Source: Haloarchaeobius amylolyticus (GTDB lineage: Archaea; Halobacteriota; Halobacteria; Halobacteriales; Natrialbaceae). Taken from it: DNA of 64,000 nt. Location of the stretch: assembly GCF_026616195.1 (NCBI RefSeq), contig NZ_JANHDH010000002.1, forward strand, positions 496,001 through 560,000. Direction: 5' to 3'. Below, one piece after another: positions 1 through 8,459 of this stretch. How positions within the stretch are numbered: the stretch's first letter is position 1; each line of letters begins with the position of its first letter. Below the pieces are notes generated by a model. That model was not told the DNA's origin, made no database searches, and saw only the letters and a program-made list of their open reading frames with translations. The translations under genes were made by a program, and so were the position numbers.

Positions 1-1539
1 CTCGATCTGGTTGAGCGTGTGCGAGTCGTGGGGGCGGTCCGGCGGCCGGTTCTCGAGGATGTCCGGGTCGAGCTGGCGGCAGGCGTCGAGGAACGTCTTC
101 GTGTTCCGGTGTTCCGGCGGCGCCGAGAGGTGCCAGTCGATGAGGGCGGTGTCGAGGACGAAGAACGACTCCAGGTAGTTGTCGAAGAGGTGGCGGCGGA
201 ACGGGATGGAGGGCTGGTTGCTGATGCCGGCCACGTCGATGACGTTCTGGATGTCGTCGGCGCGGGCCCTGGCCTTCTCGACCTCGCGGCCGACCGCCTC
301 GCGGACGAACCCGTGGGGGTCGTCGGCCGCGATTCCGACCTGCTCGGCCAGTGCGGTCGACCCGCCCTCGACGTAGCCGAACTTGTCGAGCAGCGCCTCG
401 ACCGGGTCGGGGTCCGGGTCGAGCCGGGGGAGTGGCAGGCGCTTGCCGAACCCGTGGACGTAGTCCTGCTTGAGGAAGTGGCCGGTGAGGAAGGTGTCAC
501 ACAGCAGGCCGTGGTACATCGTGTCGACGCCGACCTCGTCGTCGTAGCCGGCGTGGTGGATGTGCAGCGACTCCTTGATGCCCTGCGAGTACTGGACCTT
601 CTCGTCGGTCGGTTCGATGTACCGGCGCGAGGGCTCGAAGGCGACGTGGCGGGTGTCGTACTGGTGGGCCAGGTCGCGTGCGCCCTGTGTCTCCTGTGCC
701 TGCGGATGGCCGACGGTGAACGCCACGTCGATGTCGGGTATCTGTGAGAGCAGCAGGCGCGAGTCGTAGCCGGCCGAGAGCATCATGCCCTTCGTCCCGG
801 GGTAGTGCGACCGGCGGGTCATCGCCCGCTCCAGGCGGTCGGCCAGCTCGTCCACGTAGTCGAACTCGCGGGGCTCGTGGACGAACCGGTCGAGCGTCGT
901 CACGTCGCTCGCGGTGAGGTAGGCGTCGACGGGGGCGCGGTGCAGGTCCTCGAAGGCGGTCTTCTCCCCGAGGACGACGCCGAGGTGGAGGAACTCGCCG
1001 ATGGCCTGACGGTCCCGCACCGGGTCGACCATGGTCCGGGCGACCGCGGTCGCGTCGGTCCCGAACACGCGCACGCCGGGCTCGTCGGTGTAGTAGCAGG
1101 CCCACGACCGGACCGGGTCGGTGGCGACGATGGCCTCGCCGTCGTGTTCGACCACGGCGAGGTACGAGCCGTTGAGGTCGGCCAGGGCGTCGGTGCCGCG
1201 CTCGGCGAAGGCGTCGAGGAGCCACGCCGCGGGCGTCTGCGAGCGACCGGCGGGGACGAACGCCTCGCCCCAGACGGCACAGACGCCGGTCTCGTCGTCG
1301 GCGACGGAGGTCCGGTTCGGGATGCCGAGGCCGGGGCTGCGGACCCCGACGGTCACGCACTCGCCGTCGAGCACCTCGTCGAAGCGCCGGTCGCCGACGT
1401 TCGCGTCGAACCGGTCGCGGTCGCCGAAGACGCCGAACAGCTCCTTGTCGTTCGAGCAGGTGACCGCGGGCGGGCCTGCATCGTTGTCCGGCCGGGTCGG
1501 GCCGTCGTAACCGCGCCGAGCCGCGTCTGGGTCACGCAC
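1..1539 (-). CDS. Asparagine synthase-like ATP-pyrophosphatase protein (partial, 3' end outside window)
   Basis: 513 residues are visible and the C terminus lies beyond the window. The PP-loop appears as LSAGYDSRLLL about half-way along, which is the AMP-forming core of the asparagine synthetase B superfamily. The first 200 residues resemble the glutaminase half (NGSYLAVV, then an ATDPVRS-like stretch), but no catalytic Cys follows the start codon, so glutamine hydrolysis looks unlikely. I chose the GTG at 1539, which overlaps the stop of the upstream glycosyltransferase by 8 nt (GTGCGTGA); no earlier in-frame start fits. Its place next to glycosyltransferase, formyltransferase and deacetylase genes suggests amidation or another modification in surface glycan synthesis rather than free asparagine production. 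That role is inferred. Confidence 0.8.
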   Translation of the reverse strand, partial: MRDPDAARRGYDGPTRPDNDAGPPAVTCSNDKELFGVFGDRDRFDANVGDRRFDEVLDGECVTVGVRSPGLGIPNRTSVADDETGVCAVWGEAFVPAGRSQTPAAWLLDAFAERGTDALADLNGSYLAVVEHDGEAIVATDPVRSWACYYTDEPGVRVFGTDATAVARTMVDPVRDRQAIGEFLHLGVVLGEKTAFEDLHRAPVDAYLTASDVTTLDRFVHEPREFDYVDELADRLERAMTRRSHYPGTKGMMLSAGYDSRLLLSQIPDIDVAFTVGHPQAQETQGARDLAHQYDTRHVAFEPSRRYIEPTDEKVQYSQGIKESLHIHHAGYDDEVGVDTMYHGLLCDTFLTGHFLKQDYVHGFGKRLPLPRLDPDPDPVEALLDKFGYVEGGSTALAEQVGIAADDPHGFVREAVGREVEKARARADDIQNVIDVAGISNQPSIPFRRHLFDNYLESFFVLDTALIDWHLSAPPEHRNTKTFLDACRQLDPDILENRPPDRPHDSHTLNQIE

Positions 1540-2536
1540 TGTCGCTCGCCCTCGCATGGGTGTACGCACGCGTCAGCCCGACGACCAGGGTCAGTGCTGT
1601 CACCATCGACATCGCGACGACGGCCGCCCGTTTCCGCTGGGTCGCGCCACGGGCCACCGCCGCGAGCACGCCGGGGACCTCGTGGCTGGAGACGGCCGCC
1701 TGTCGGAGGTAGCGGGTCCCGGCGACCGGGCGGCCCTCGGCGAGGAAGTGCTTGGCGACGAAGAGGTTCCGCTGGCTGCGCACGTCGTGGCCCTCGGCCT
1801 CGAGTTCGTCGATGGTGTCCTCGTACTTCGCCAGCAGCGCCTCGTTGGCGTCGCGGTAGGTCTCCGCGGAGGGGCTGGCGGTGTCGTGCCGGATCATCAG
1901 CGGCTCGGCGACGTGGGCGAGCTTGCCGGCCTGGACGACCCGCAGGGCGAACTCGGTGTCCTGGAACCGGTCGAGGTCCTCGTCGAAGCCGCCGACCTCG
2001 CGGGCGACCTCGGTCTCGACGAGGAGCGTCGAGCCAGCGCCGGTGTGGAGGTTGTCGGCGAGTATCTCGCGGACGAGTTCGTCGCCGCCACCCTCGGTCG
2101 GGTGGTCGGCCTCGGCGCGGTCGAGGAGGGCGGCGATCCGGCGCTTCAGGCCGTCGCTGGAGCCGCCGAGGTCGTACTCCCAGTCGCAGTAGGCGGCGAC
2201 CCAGTCGTCGGGGGCGACCTCGAGCCGGGCGAGCTGTCGTTCGAGCTTCTCCGGCTTCCACTCGTCGTCGGAGTCGAGCAGGGCGACGTACTCGCCCTCG
2301 GCCTGGTCCAGGCCGGTGTTCCGGGCGACGTTCGCGCCACGGTTCTCCTCGTGCTGGAACGTCCGCAAGCGAGGGTCGTCGTACTCGGCCAGGACCGCCT
2401 GTGTGTCGTCGGTCGAGGCGTCGTCGACGACGATGCACTCGATGTCGGTGACGGTCTGGGCGAGGACGCTGTCTATCGCTCGCTGGAGGGGCGTTGCACG
2501 ATTGTACGTGGGGATGATGACGCTGACTCTCGGCAT
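1532..2536 (-). CDS. GT2 family glycosyltransferase
   Basis: 334 residues. It opens with VSVIIPTYNRATPL, the nucleotide-sugar binding start of GT-A family 2 enzymes. An acidic pair follows (CIVVDDAST), then the metal-binding motif LLDSDDEWKPEKL. The C terminus ends in a hydrophobic segment (VTALTLVVGL) that could anchor it to the membrane. The substrate cannot be read from sequence. Its 3' end overlaps the asparagine-synthase-like gene by 8 nt, so the two are almost certainly co-transcribed. It probably adds a sugar to a lipid-linked or surface glycan on the cytoplasmic face of the membrane. Confidence 0.9.
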   Translation of the reverse strand: MPRVSVIIPTYNRATPLQRAIDSVLAQTVTDIECIVVDDASTDDTQAVLAEYDDPRLRTFQHEENRGANVARNTGLDQAEGEYVALLDSDDEWKPEKLERQLARLEVAPDDWVAAYCDWEYDLGGSSDGLKRRIAALLDRAEADHPTEGGGDELVREILADNLHTGAGSTLLVETEVAREVGGFDEDLDRFQDTEFALRVVQAGKLAHVAEPLMIRHDTASPSAETYRDANEALLAKYEDTIDELEAEGHDVRSQRNLFVAKHFLAEGRPVAGTRYLRQAAVSSHEVPGVLAAVARGATQRKRAAVVAMSMVTALTLVVGLTRAYTHARASDSA

Positions 2537-2627
2537 TCACCCGGCCTTCGAGACGAGGGCTGTTTGTTATCGACCGGTTAAGCGGCGGGACGGATTCCGG
2601 GACCGTCCGCGCCCCGTCGCCATCCCG

Positions 2628-3389
2628 TCATTCCTCGTCGATGACGGTGTGTTCGATGAGCTGACTGAGGGCGCTCCGGATGCGCTGTGACACGCCGGAG
2701 GTCGAGATGCCCAGTATCTCCGCGAGCTGCTCCTGGGAGATGCGCCGGGGCACGTCGAAGTAGCCCGTCTCGAACGCGGTGCGCAGCGTCTCCAGCTGGG
2801 TGTCGGTCAGCCCGAGGAAGGCGTCCTCGTCGAACGTGTCGGTGTACAGTCGACGGATGTTGAACTGGATGTCCTCCTCGTTGCAGAAGTCGCGAAAGCG
2901 CAACAGCGCCTCCCGCGTGGGGATCTCCAGGCGCACGAGCCAGCCGCCGTCGCCGCTCCGGGCGTCGACCAGCCGGATGTCGAGCTTGGCGGTCGCGGGC
3001 GTCACCGCCCGGGCGTCGGGGAGCAGGCGGACGCGGTACACCCGGTAGCTGTCCTTCTCGGCGACGAGCGTGGGGTCGGCGACGGTGTGGTCGTCGACGA
3101 GGGCGCGCTCGAAGGCCTCGTACTCGTCGCCGGAGACGGTGAAGAAGAAGATGGTGACGTCGCTGTCGACCACCGTCTGGTACTCGGGTCTGACGGTCAC
3201 GTCCGGGACGGTCGCGATGGTGTGGCTCAACAGGAGGTCCGGGTGGACGAGGTGGACCTCGGTGATGAGCGGCGAGGACTCCTCGTCGAGGAGCCGGGGG
3301 ACCGGCGTCTCGTCGTCCGACAGGTCGATGATGAACGGGCTCTCCCGCCAGGCCCGCGCGGCGTCGTCGCCCGCGTCCTCGGAGCTCAT
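2628..3389 (-). CDS. HTH-10 family transcriptional regulator
   Basis: 253 residues with the haloarchaeal bacterio-opsin-activator architecture: an N-terminal sensor-like region and a C-terminal HTH-10 domain (about 190-250). The family signature is clear: LTDTQLETLRTAF, then GYFDVPRR, then a recognition helix around EILGISTSGVSQRIR. The ligand or signal is unknown. It starts 25 nt downstream of a larger HTH-10 regulator on the same strand, so the two are probably one transcription unit. Targets may include the glycan genes on either side, but nothing in the sequence proves this. Confidence 0.9.
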   Translation of the reverse strand: MSSEDAGDDAARAWRESPFIIDLSDDETPVPRLLDEESSPLITEVHLVHPDLLLSHTIATVPDVTVRPEYQTVVDSDVTIFFFTVSGDEYEAFERALVDDHTVADPTLVAEKDSYRVYRVRLLPDARAVTPATAKLDIRLVDARSGDGGWLVRLEIPTREALLRFRDFCNEEDIQFNIRRLYTDTFDEDAFLGLTDTQLETLRTAFETGYFDVPRRISQEQLAEILGISTSGVSQRIRSALSQLIEHTVIDEE

Positions 3390-3414
3390 CGGCCGCCCCC
3401 GCGCTGGCGTCCCG

Positions 3415-5499
3415 TCATCTGTCGAACAGCTCGGCCATGACTGTCGCCTGGCTGGCGCGCAGTCGCCGGTCGACCGTCGTCTGGCTGTCGCCGGTCAGCT
3501 CGGCGACCTCGGTGCTCCTGACCGTCCGGGGCCACTCGAAGTAGCCGGCCTCGTGGGCGGTCCGGAGGACGTCCAGTTCCGCGGCCGAGAGCTGGCGTTC
3601 CACGTCCGCGAGGGCGCCCTCTCGCGACCGGACCGACCGGCCGGTCCGACGCCGGGCGAGCACGTCGACGTCGTCGCCGCCTACGTCGAGCGCGGTGCGG
3701 AGGTCCGCGACGTCGGTACCGGCCGGGACCTCGACGGTGAAGTGGACACCGTCGTCGCGCGGCGCGAGCCCGTGGACGGCCCCGTCGGCTGCGGCGACCG
3801 TCGACAGGATCGGGTCCGCCAGCAGGACGTGACAGGTCCCGTCGTCGCCGGGCCAGTGGACCGACCACACGTCCGAGCAGTCGCCACAGAGGCGTTCGAA
3901 CGTCTCGGTCTGGTCCTCGGGCACGTCGAAGAAGGCGCGAGCGCCCTCCTCGACCGCGTAGAGCGCCTGGAGGTCGACCCCGGCGCCGAGCCGGTCGACG
4001 AGTCGCGGGAGGAACGTCGTCGCCGAGTGCGCGAGGCAGTCGAGTTCGACCCGGTGGTCGGTCATGGCGCGCTCGCGGACCTCCATGGCGTCGATGGCGT
4101 AGCCCGCGGTCGTCGCGAGTTCGCGGGCGAGCGTGCCAAGGACGCCCTCGAAGGTGTCGCCCTCGGCGCCGAAGACGGTCAGGACGCCGTGGGTCAGGCC
4201 GTCGAACGTGATGGGGAGGCTGAGGACCGAGCCGTGGCCGCACTCCCGGGCGACCGCGCGCCAGGTCGGCCCGCCCTCGCCGTCGTCGAGGTGGAACGCC
4301 TCGGTGGTGCTGCCGGTGGCGGCGGTCCGGGCGGCCGGCGCGCCGGTGTCGTCGTCGGGGTCGACCGCGTCGATGGAGACGCGTTCGATGTACTCGCCGT
4401 CGCCGGCCCACGACCGCGGCGAGACGGTGCCGTTCCGGGTGTCGGTCCGGCCGACCCACGCGAGGGAGACCTCGTCGAACCCGACCAGTCGCTCACAGAG
4501 GGTCTGCTCGACGGCCTCGCGCGACTCGGTCTGGACGAGTTCGTGTTCGATGGTGCGTACGCGGTCGGCCACGTCGGTCAGGAGGGTCGCGTGCCCCCCG
4601 CTGGTCGCGGACTCGCCGGGCGGGCCGGCCGTCGCCGCGTCGGGCCAGCCGAACGCGAGTTCGCCCAGCGAGGCGACGAGCCTGGCGGTTTCGACGGTCC
4701 GCACGTCGACGTCGGCGGCGGTCACCACGAGGACGCCGATGCCCGACGCCGGGACGACCACGCTCCGGGCGTTCTCCGCCCCCTGTATCGTCGCCTCGCC
4801 GATGAGCGTCTCCTCGGTGAGGTAGGCCCGCGCGATGGGCGAGCCCTCGCCGAGTTCGTACGAGGTGGTCGGCTTCTCGTCGCGGGCGTCGGAGAAGGCG
4901 GTCAGCTGGAGCGTCTCGGTGCGGGGGTCGTGGAGGTAGAACTCGACGGGCGCGTCGCCGAGCAGGTCGGTCGCGGTCTCGACGAGGCGGCGACTCACCT
5001 CCAGTGGGGTCCCGCCGTCGAGCACGTCGCCGACGTTCCCCGGCGAGACGCGCTCGGGGGCCCGTCTCGTCGCGGACTCGAAGCGGTGGGTCGCGTCCTC
5101 CTCGATGGCGCCGCGGAGCCGTGAGGCGAACACCTCGTACCCGGTCACGTCGTGCCAGGCCACGTCGGTCGCGCCGAGCGAGAGCGCCTCCTCGACGCTC
5201 AGCGGCCCGGACTCGTCGATGACGGTGTAGAGGAGGGTGTCCTCGAACGCCTCGGCGAGGGTCCGGATGGCCGCCTCGGGGCGGTCGCCGCCGGTCTGGG
5301 CGTCGACGACGATGCAGTCGACGTCGAAGGTCACGTCGGCCCAGTCGTCGCCCGGCTCGACGGGTGGGTGGGTCAGGAGGGTCGGGTCGTCGAAGTTCTC
5401 GTCGAGCGTTCCCGCGGCCGGGGCGAGGCGCTCCTCGCTGCCGACGAGCAGGAAACACGGCGTCGAGGACCGCGACCTGACGGTTGCGTCGCGGCTCAT
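3415..5499 (-). CDS. Bacterio-opsin activator-like regulator with GAF sensor domains and HTH-10
   Basis: 694 residues. The first 120 or so look like a degenerate receiver domain (FLLVGSEE at the start, then CIVVDAQ). Two GAF/BAT-type sensor regions follow (about 150-480), then a BAT-like segment, and the HTH-10 domain occupies about 635-690 (LSAAELDVLRTAHEAGYF, TEVAELTGDSQTTVDRRLR). Such proteins are cytoplasmic transcription factors that sense redox, light or small ligands. A TATA-like GATAATAAGG lies at about 5590-5600 on this strand, which implies a leader of some 60-70 nt instead of leaderless initiation. Confident of family, not of signal or regulon. Confidence 0.88.
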   Translation of the reverse strand: MSRDATVRSRSSTPCFLLVGSEERLAPAAGTLDENFDDPTLLTHPPVEPGDDWADVTFDVDCIVVDAQTGGDRPEAAIRTLAEAFEDTLLYTVIDESGPLSVEEALSLGATDVAWHDVTGYEVFASRLRGAIEEDATHRFESATRRAPERVSPGNVGDVLDGGTPLEVSRRLVETATDLLGDAPVEFYLHDPRTETLQLTAFSDARDEKPTTSYELGEGSPIARAYLTEETLIGEATIQGAENARSVVVPASGIGVLVVTAADVDVRTVETARLVASLGELAFGWPDAATAGPPGESATSGGHATLLTDVADRVRTIEHELVQTESREAVEQTLCERLVGFDEVSLAWVGRTDTRNGTVSPRSWAGDGEYIERVSIDAVDPDDDTGAPAARTAATGSTTEAFHLDDGEGGPTWRAVARECGHGSVLSLPITFDGLTHGVLTVFGAEGDTFEGVLGTLARELATTAGYAIDAMEVRERAMTDHRVELDCLAHSATTFLPRLVDRLGAGVDLQALYAVEEGARAFFDVPEDQTETFERLCGDCSDVWSVHWPGDDGTCHVLLADPILSTVAAADGAVHGLAPRDDGVHFTVEVPAGTDVADLRTALDVGGDDVDVLARRRTGRSVRSREGALADVERQLSAAELDVLRTAHEAGYFEWPRTVRSTEVAELTGDSQTTVDRRLRASQATVMAELFDR

Positions 5500-5646
5500 C
5501 GTCGTGGCACCCCCGCCGGCCGGATGCTCGGCTCGACACGTTCCGTACGTATTGCGCCCATGTCGAGCGACGCTTCGAGAGGGGCGACCCTTATTATCGG
5601 CCGGGTAGCCGACCTTAGCAGTCCGGTAATCGGGCCAGCGTCCGGG

Positions 5647-6432
5647 TCAGAGGTAACCGGACGCGGTCTTGAGCGCGTAGGTGAGGACGGGTTTCCCCGT
5701 CGGGAGCGAGTAGAGGTCGCCGAGGTCGGACGGCTCCTGTGGGTCGGTGCCCTCCAGGACGGTCTGGGTCGCCTGCGCGAGCAGCGGTTCGGACGTGACG
5801 TAGAGCCGGCGGCGCACCTCGCGCCAGGTGTCGGCGTCCGTGATGTCGACCTCCTCGTAGGCGAACACCTCGCCGGCGTCGAGCTCGTCGGTGATGCGCT
5901 GGACGGTGATGCCGGCGGTCGGCTCGTCGTGGACGAACTCCCAGAAGCCGGCGGGCTGGCCCCGGTACTCGGTGAGGTCGCCGTGGTGGTAACTCAACAC
6001 GCCGTGGGTCGGCGCGGTGAGTGCCTCGCCGACGAGGATGCCGAAACCGAAGCGGACGACGAGGTCGAGCGGTTCGAGGTCGGCGACGGCGCTGGCGGGG
6101 AGTTCCTGTCCGAAGCCGTCGGTGTCGACCGGTTCGCAGTAGGTCCGCTCGGCGTCGGCCAGTGCCGGCACCTCGTCGATGGGAACCGACTCGGCGAAGT
6201 GCGGGTCCGACCGGAGCGAGATGGCGGCGGCGAACGGCGCCCACTCGCGCAGCTCGACGAGTCGCTGGAGGGTGTCGACGGTGCCGTCGTCGCTCGTGCT
6301 GTCGTCGACGACGAGCCGGGTGATGGTCGCGTCGGTCTCGACCTCGACGAACTGGAGCGCGCGGGCCATCCAGCGCGGGACGGTCTCGCCGCTCAGCAGC
6401 ACGCCGACGCGGGGGGCCTCAGACGACGACAT
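5647..6432 (-). CDS. Formyltransferase-family protein (likely sugar N-formyltransferase)
   Basis: 261 residues. The region around 140-185 matches the formyl-transferase core: SYHHGDLTEYRG corresponds to the usual N-x-H-x-S-L-L-P-x-x-R-G, and ITDELDAGEV supplies the catalytic Asp. The usual first Asn is replaced by Ser while the His is kept; a S-[YF]-H-H-G-D version recurs, from memory, in glycan-cluster relatives, so it may still be active. The start ATG overlaps the end of the deacetylase gene by 14 nt, so the two form an operon. The likely reaction is formyl transfer from N10-formyltetrahydrofolate to an amino sugar. It is unlikely to be the initiator-tRNA enzyme. Confidence 0.78.
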   Translation of the reverse strand: MSSSEAPRVGVLLSGETVPRWMARALQFVEVETDATITRLVVDDSTSDDGTVDTLQRLVELREWAPFAAAISLRSDPHFAESVPIDEVPALADAERTYCEPVDTDGFGQELPASAVADLEPLDLVVRFGFGILVGEALTAPTHGVLSYHHGDLTEYRGQPAGFWEFVHDEPTAGITVQRITDELDAGEVFAYEEVDITDADTWREVRRRLYVTSEPLLAQATQTVLEGTDPQEPSDLGDLYSLPTGKPVLTYALKTASGYL

Positions 6433-7378
6433 GGGCCCGTTCCTCCGCCCTGACGCGGTCGTTCAGCTCGGCCATGGTCATGACCTCCAGGTCGGTCTGT
6501 GCCTCCAGCGCCGCGAGGTCGGTGAGGAAGTCCCGCAGCGCGAGGAACTGCTGTTCGTTCGCGAGGTCGTACAGGTGCGCCCACAGGTGGACCGGCGTGT
6601 CGTTCTCGAGGGCCTGCTCGGCCGCGTCGCGGAGGTACTGCCGGTGGAGGCGCCGGCGCGTCCCGTTATCGAGGGGGAGGTACCGGAACGCCGGGTGCGT
6701 CTCGCGCCGGCCCGAGGGCAACAGCGCCGAGGTCAGCGAGGGGTACTCGGTGCAGTAGGTGACCACGACGTCGTCCTCCATGGTGACGGCGGGCGAGAAC
6801 TCCGGGTGCGGCCCGGTGACCAGCCGCTTGAACTTCCGGGGCTTCGAGACCCCGTCCGGGCGGTGCATCCGGATGATCTCGATGCCGGCGTCCCGGAGGA
6901 CGTGCGTCGGGGGCTGTTCGTGCTTCGGCGGGACGAACGAGACGGTGCGCTCGCCGAGGACGTGCTGGTGGACCTCCTGTGCCTCCTCGAGGTCCCACCG
7001 GATGGTCTCGTCGTCCGCCTCGTCGCAGGAGACGTGCGAGTAGGAGTGCGTGCATATCTCGTGGTCGGTCTCGGCGTCGCGGATGTCGGCGACGAGGTCC
7101 GGGGCGTAGAACAGCGGGTCGGTCTGCCAGTCCGTCCCGGGGTCGTCCCCGAACCAGCCCTCGTCGTGGGGACTCCCGTGGTCGCCGCTACAGGCGGCGT
7201 GGAACAGGTGCCCGACCACGTCGAAACTGAAGGGGACCCCGACGTCGTCGCAGTGCGAGAGCAGCCGACGCAGGTAGCGCGACTCGCGCTCGCGGTCCGT
7301 GCTGATGCGTTCGTACTCGTCGATGTCGTGGACGCCCCAGCCGAGTTCGACCTCGAGGCTCAGCGTGACGATGCTCAT
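6419..7378 (-). CDS. Polysaccharide deacetylase (NodB-like) family protein
   Basis: 319 residues from the ATG at 7378. Longer in-frame extensions up to 7480 add a basic, non-haloarchaeal stretch and were rejected. Strand beta-1 reads IVTLSLEVELGWG, where NodB enzymes normally have an Asp pair. VPFSFDVVGHL follows, and the metal-binding HSYSH lies in EICTHSYSHV. Family members hydrolyse N- or O-acetyl groups from sugars. The first gene of a two-gene unit with the formyltransferase, it is divergent from the DUF4129 operon. The deacetylase may free an amino group that the formyltransferase then uses; this pairing is my inference. Confidence 0.82.
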   Translation of the reverse strand: MSIVTLSLEVELGWGVHDIDEYERISTDRERESRYLRRLLSHCDDVGVPFSFDVVGHLFHAACSGDHGSPHDEGWFGDDPGTDWQTDPLFYAPDLVADIRDAETDHEICTHSYSHVSCDEADDETIRWDLEEAQEVHQHVLGERTVSFVPPKHEQPPTHVLRDAGIEIIRMHRPDGVSKPRKFKRLVTGPHPEFSPAVTMEDDVVVTYCTEYPSLTSALLPSGRRETHPAFRYLPLDNGTRRRLHRQYLRDAAEQALENDTPVHLWAHLYDLANEQQFLALRDFLTDLAALEAQTDLEVMTMAELNDRVRAEERAHVVV

Positions 7379-7503
7379 CGGCACCGCCCCTGCCCGTCGC
7401 GATTCGTGATACTCATCGCCTCTGCGTTCGGCCCCCCGTGGCTTCGTTACACGGCCCGTAGCGAGGCTTACACGCCGCATAATAATCCCCCTCTGCGGCG
7501 TGT

Positions 7504-7515
7504 TCGTTCGAACGA
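7504..7515. promoter_or_regulatory. 12-bp perfect palindrome before the DUF4129 operon
   Basis: TCGTTCGAACGA is a perfect palindrome ending 5 nt before the chosen ATG at 7521. A TATA-like GCATAATAATCC lies at 7478-7489 in the shared promoter region with the divergent deacetylase gene. The palindrome would fall just at or after the transcription start of the plus-strand operon, a position suited to a repressor. No binding protein is known to me. Confidence 0.35.
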
Positions 7516-7520
7516 GCTAC

Positions 7521-8459
7521 ATGAACTGGGAGTCACTCCTGACCGTCGCCGTCGCGCTCTGCTGTGTCTTCGCCATCAGCACGGCGGCGACGTCCCTGGA
7601 GTCCTCGGTGACGACGGACCCCGACGAGGTCATCGACCTCGACGAGACGGGTATCCCCATCGGCACCGACAGCGCGGTGAGTCTCAAGTCGCAGGTACAG
7701 TCGGAAGGAACACCGAACGCCACCTCGACGGGCGGCGGGACCCGGGACGGCGACCAGGGGACCGACGGCAGCGAGGGCACCGACGGCGAGTCGGTGTCGG
7801 CCGGCGAGGGCGAGCAGACGACGGTCGTCGCCGGCGGGCAGAGCGAGCCCGATTCGCGCGAACGCGACGGCGACGGCGACCCCGGCGACGGCGAGGAGTC
7901 GGACAGCGGCGGGAGTGCCGCCGGCACGCCGACGCAGGCGACCGGCCCCGGCGCGGGTCAGGAACAGGGGCTCGGCCCCGGCGAGAGCACGACGAGCCTG
8001 CTGGAGCGACTGCTCGCGGCACTGCTCGCCCTGCTCCGGCGGCTCGCCCCGGCCCTGCTCGCGCTCGGTCTGCTCGCGCTCGCGTTCCGGTACCGTGACC
8101 GCCTCGGCGCGCTCCTGCGCGACCGGCTGGAGCGCTGGGGCGTCATCGACCCCGGGACCGAGGAGTCGAGCGACCCGCCGCCGGCGCCCGCGCCCCGGAA
8201 CCAGGTCTCCGAGGCGTGGTACGAGTTCGTCGAGGCGCTCGGCCTCGGCGACGTGCGGTCGCGTGCGCCCCGCGAGTGTGCCGCGGTCGCCCGGGCACAG
8301 GGCGTCGACGAGGAGACGGTCGACGCCATCACCGAACCCTTCGAGGCGGTCCGGTACGGGCAGGAGCCCGTGACCGAGGCCCGCCGGGAGCGAGCACGGG
8401 ACGGCCTTCGCCGGTTCCGGGCGAACCACGGGAGCGCACCGACCGGGGAGGAGCGATGA
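7521..8459 (+). CDS. DUF4129 domain membrane protein
   Basis: 312 residues from the ATG at 7521; a GTG 21 nt upstream is less likely. It has an N-terminal membrane segment (LLTVAVALCCVFAIST), a Gly/Asp/Glu-rich external linker (about 60-150), a second membrane segment (about 170-190, LLALLRRLAPALLALGLLALAF) and a C-terminal DUF4129-like helical domain that starts near SEAWYEFVEALG. It is first of four genes joined by ATGA overlaps. This family accompanies DUF58 and MoxR proteins and is thought to take part in envelope protein assembly or processing. Exact function is unknown. Confidence 0.85.
   Translation: MNWESLLTVAVALCCVFAISTAATSLESSVTTDPDEVIDLDETGIPIGTDSAVSLKSQVQSEGTPNATSTGGGTRDGDQGTDGSEGTDGESVSAGEGEQTTVVAGGQSEPDSRERDGDGDPGDGEESDSGGSAAGTPTQATGPGAGQEQGLGPGESTTSLLERLLAALLALLRRLAPALLALGLLALAFRYRDRLGALLRDRLERWGVIDPGTEESSDPPPAPAPRNQVSEAWYEFVEALGLGDVRSRAPRECAAVARAQGVDEETVDAITEPFEAVRYGQEPVTEARRERARDGLRRFRANHGSAPTGEER

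Noticed and set aside
497-1360. Long open frames antisense or out of frame across the whole window, rich in Arg, Pro and Ala
   Set aside because: They mirror real acidic genes in GC-rich DNA, where stop codons are rare. Their products are basic or lack any domain, unlike haloarchaeal proteins.
3070-5124. 684-residue plus-strand frame opposite the GAF/HTH-10 regulator
   Set aside because: No domain; the minus-strand frame has an intact HTH-10 signature and a start codon.
7379-7480. Longer N terminus for the polysaccharide deacetylase (start at 7480)
   Set aside because: The extra 34 residues are basic and unlike the family, which begins at the IVTLSLEVELGWG strand. ATG at 7378 fits.
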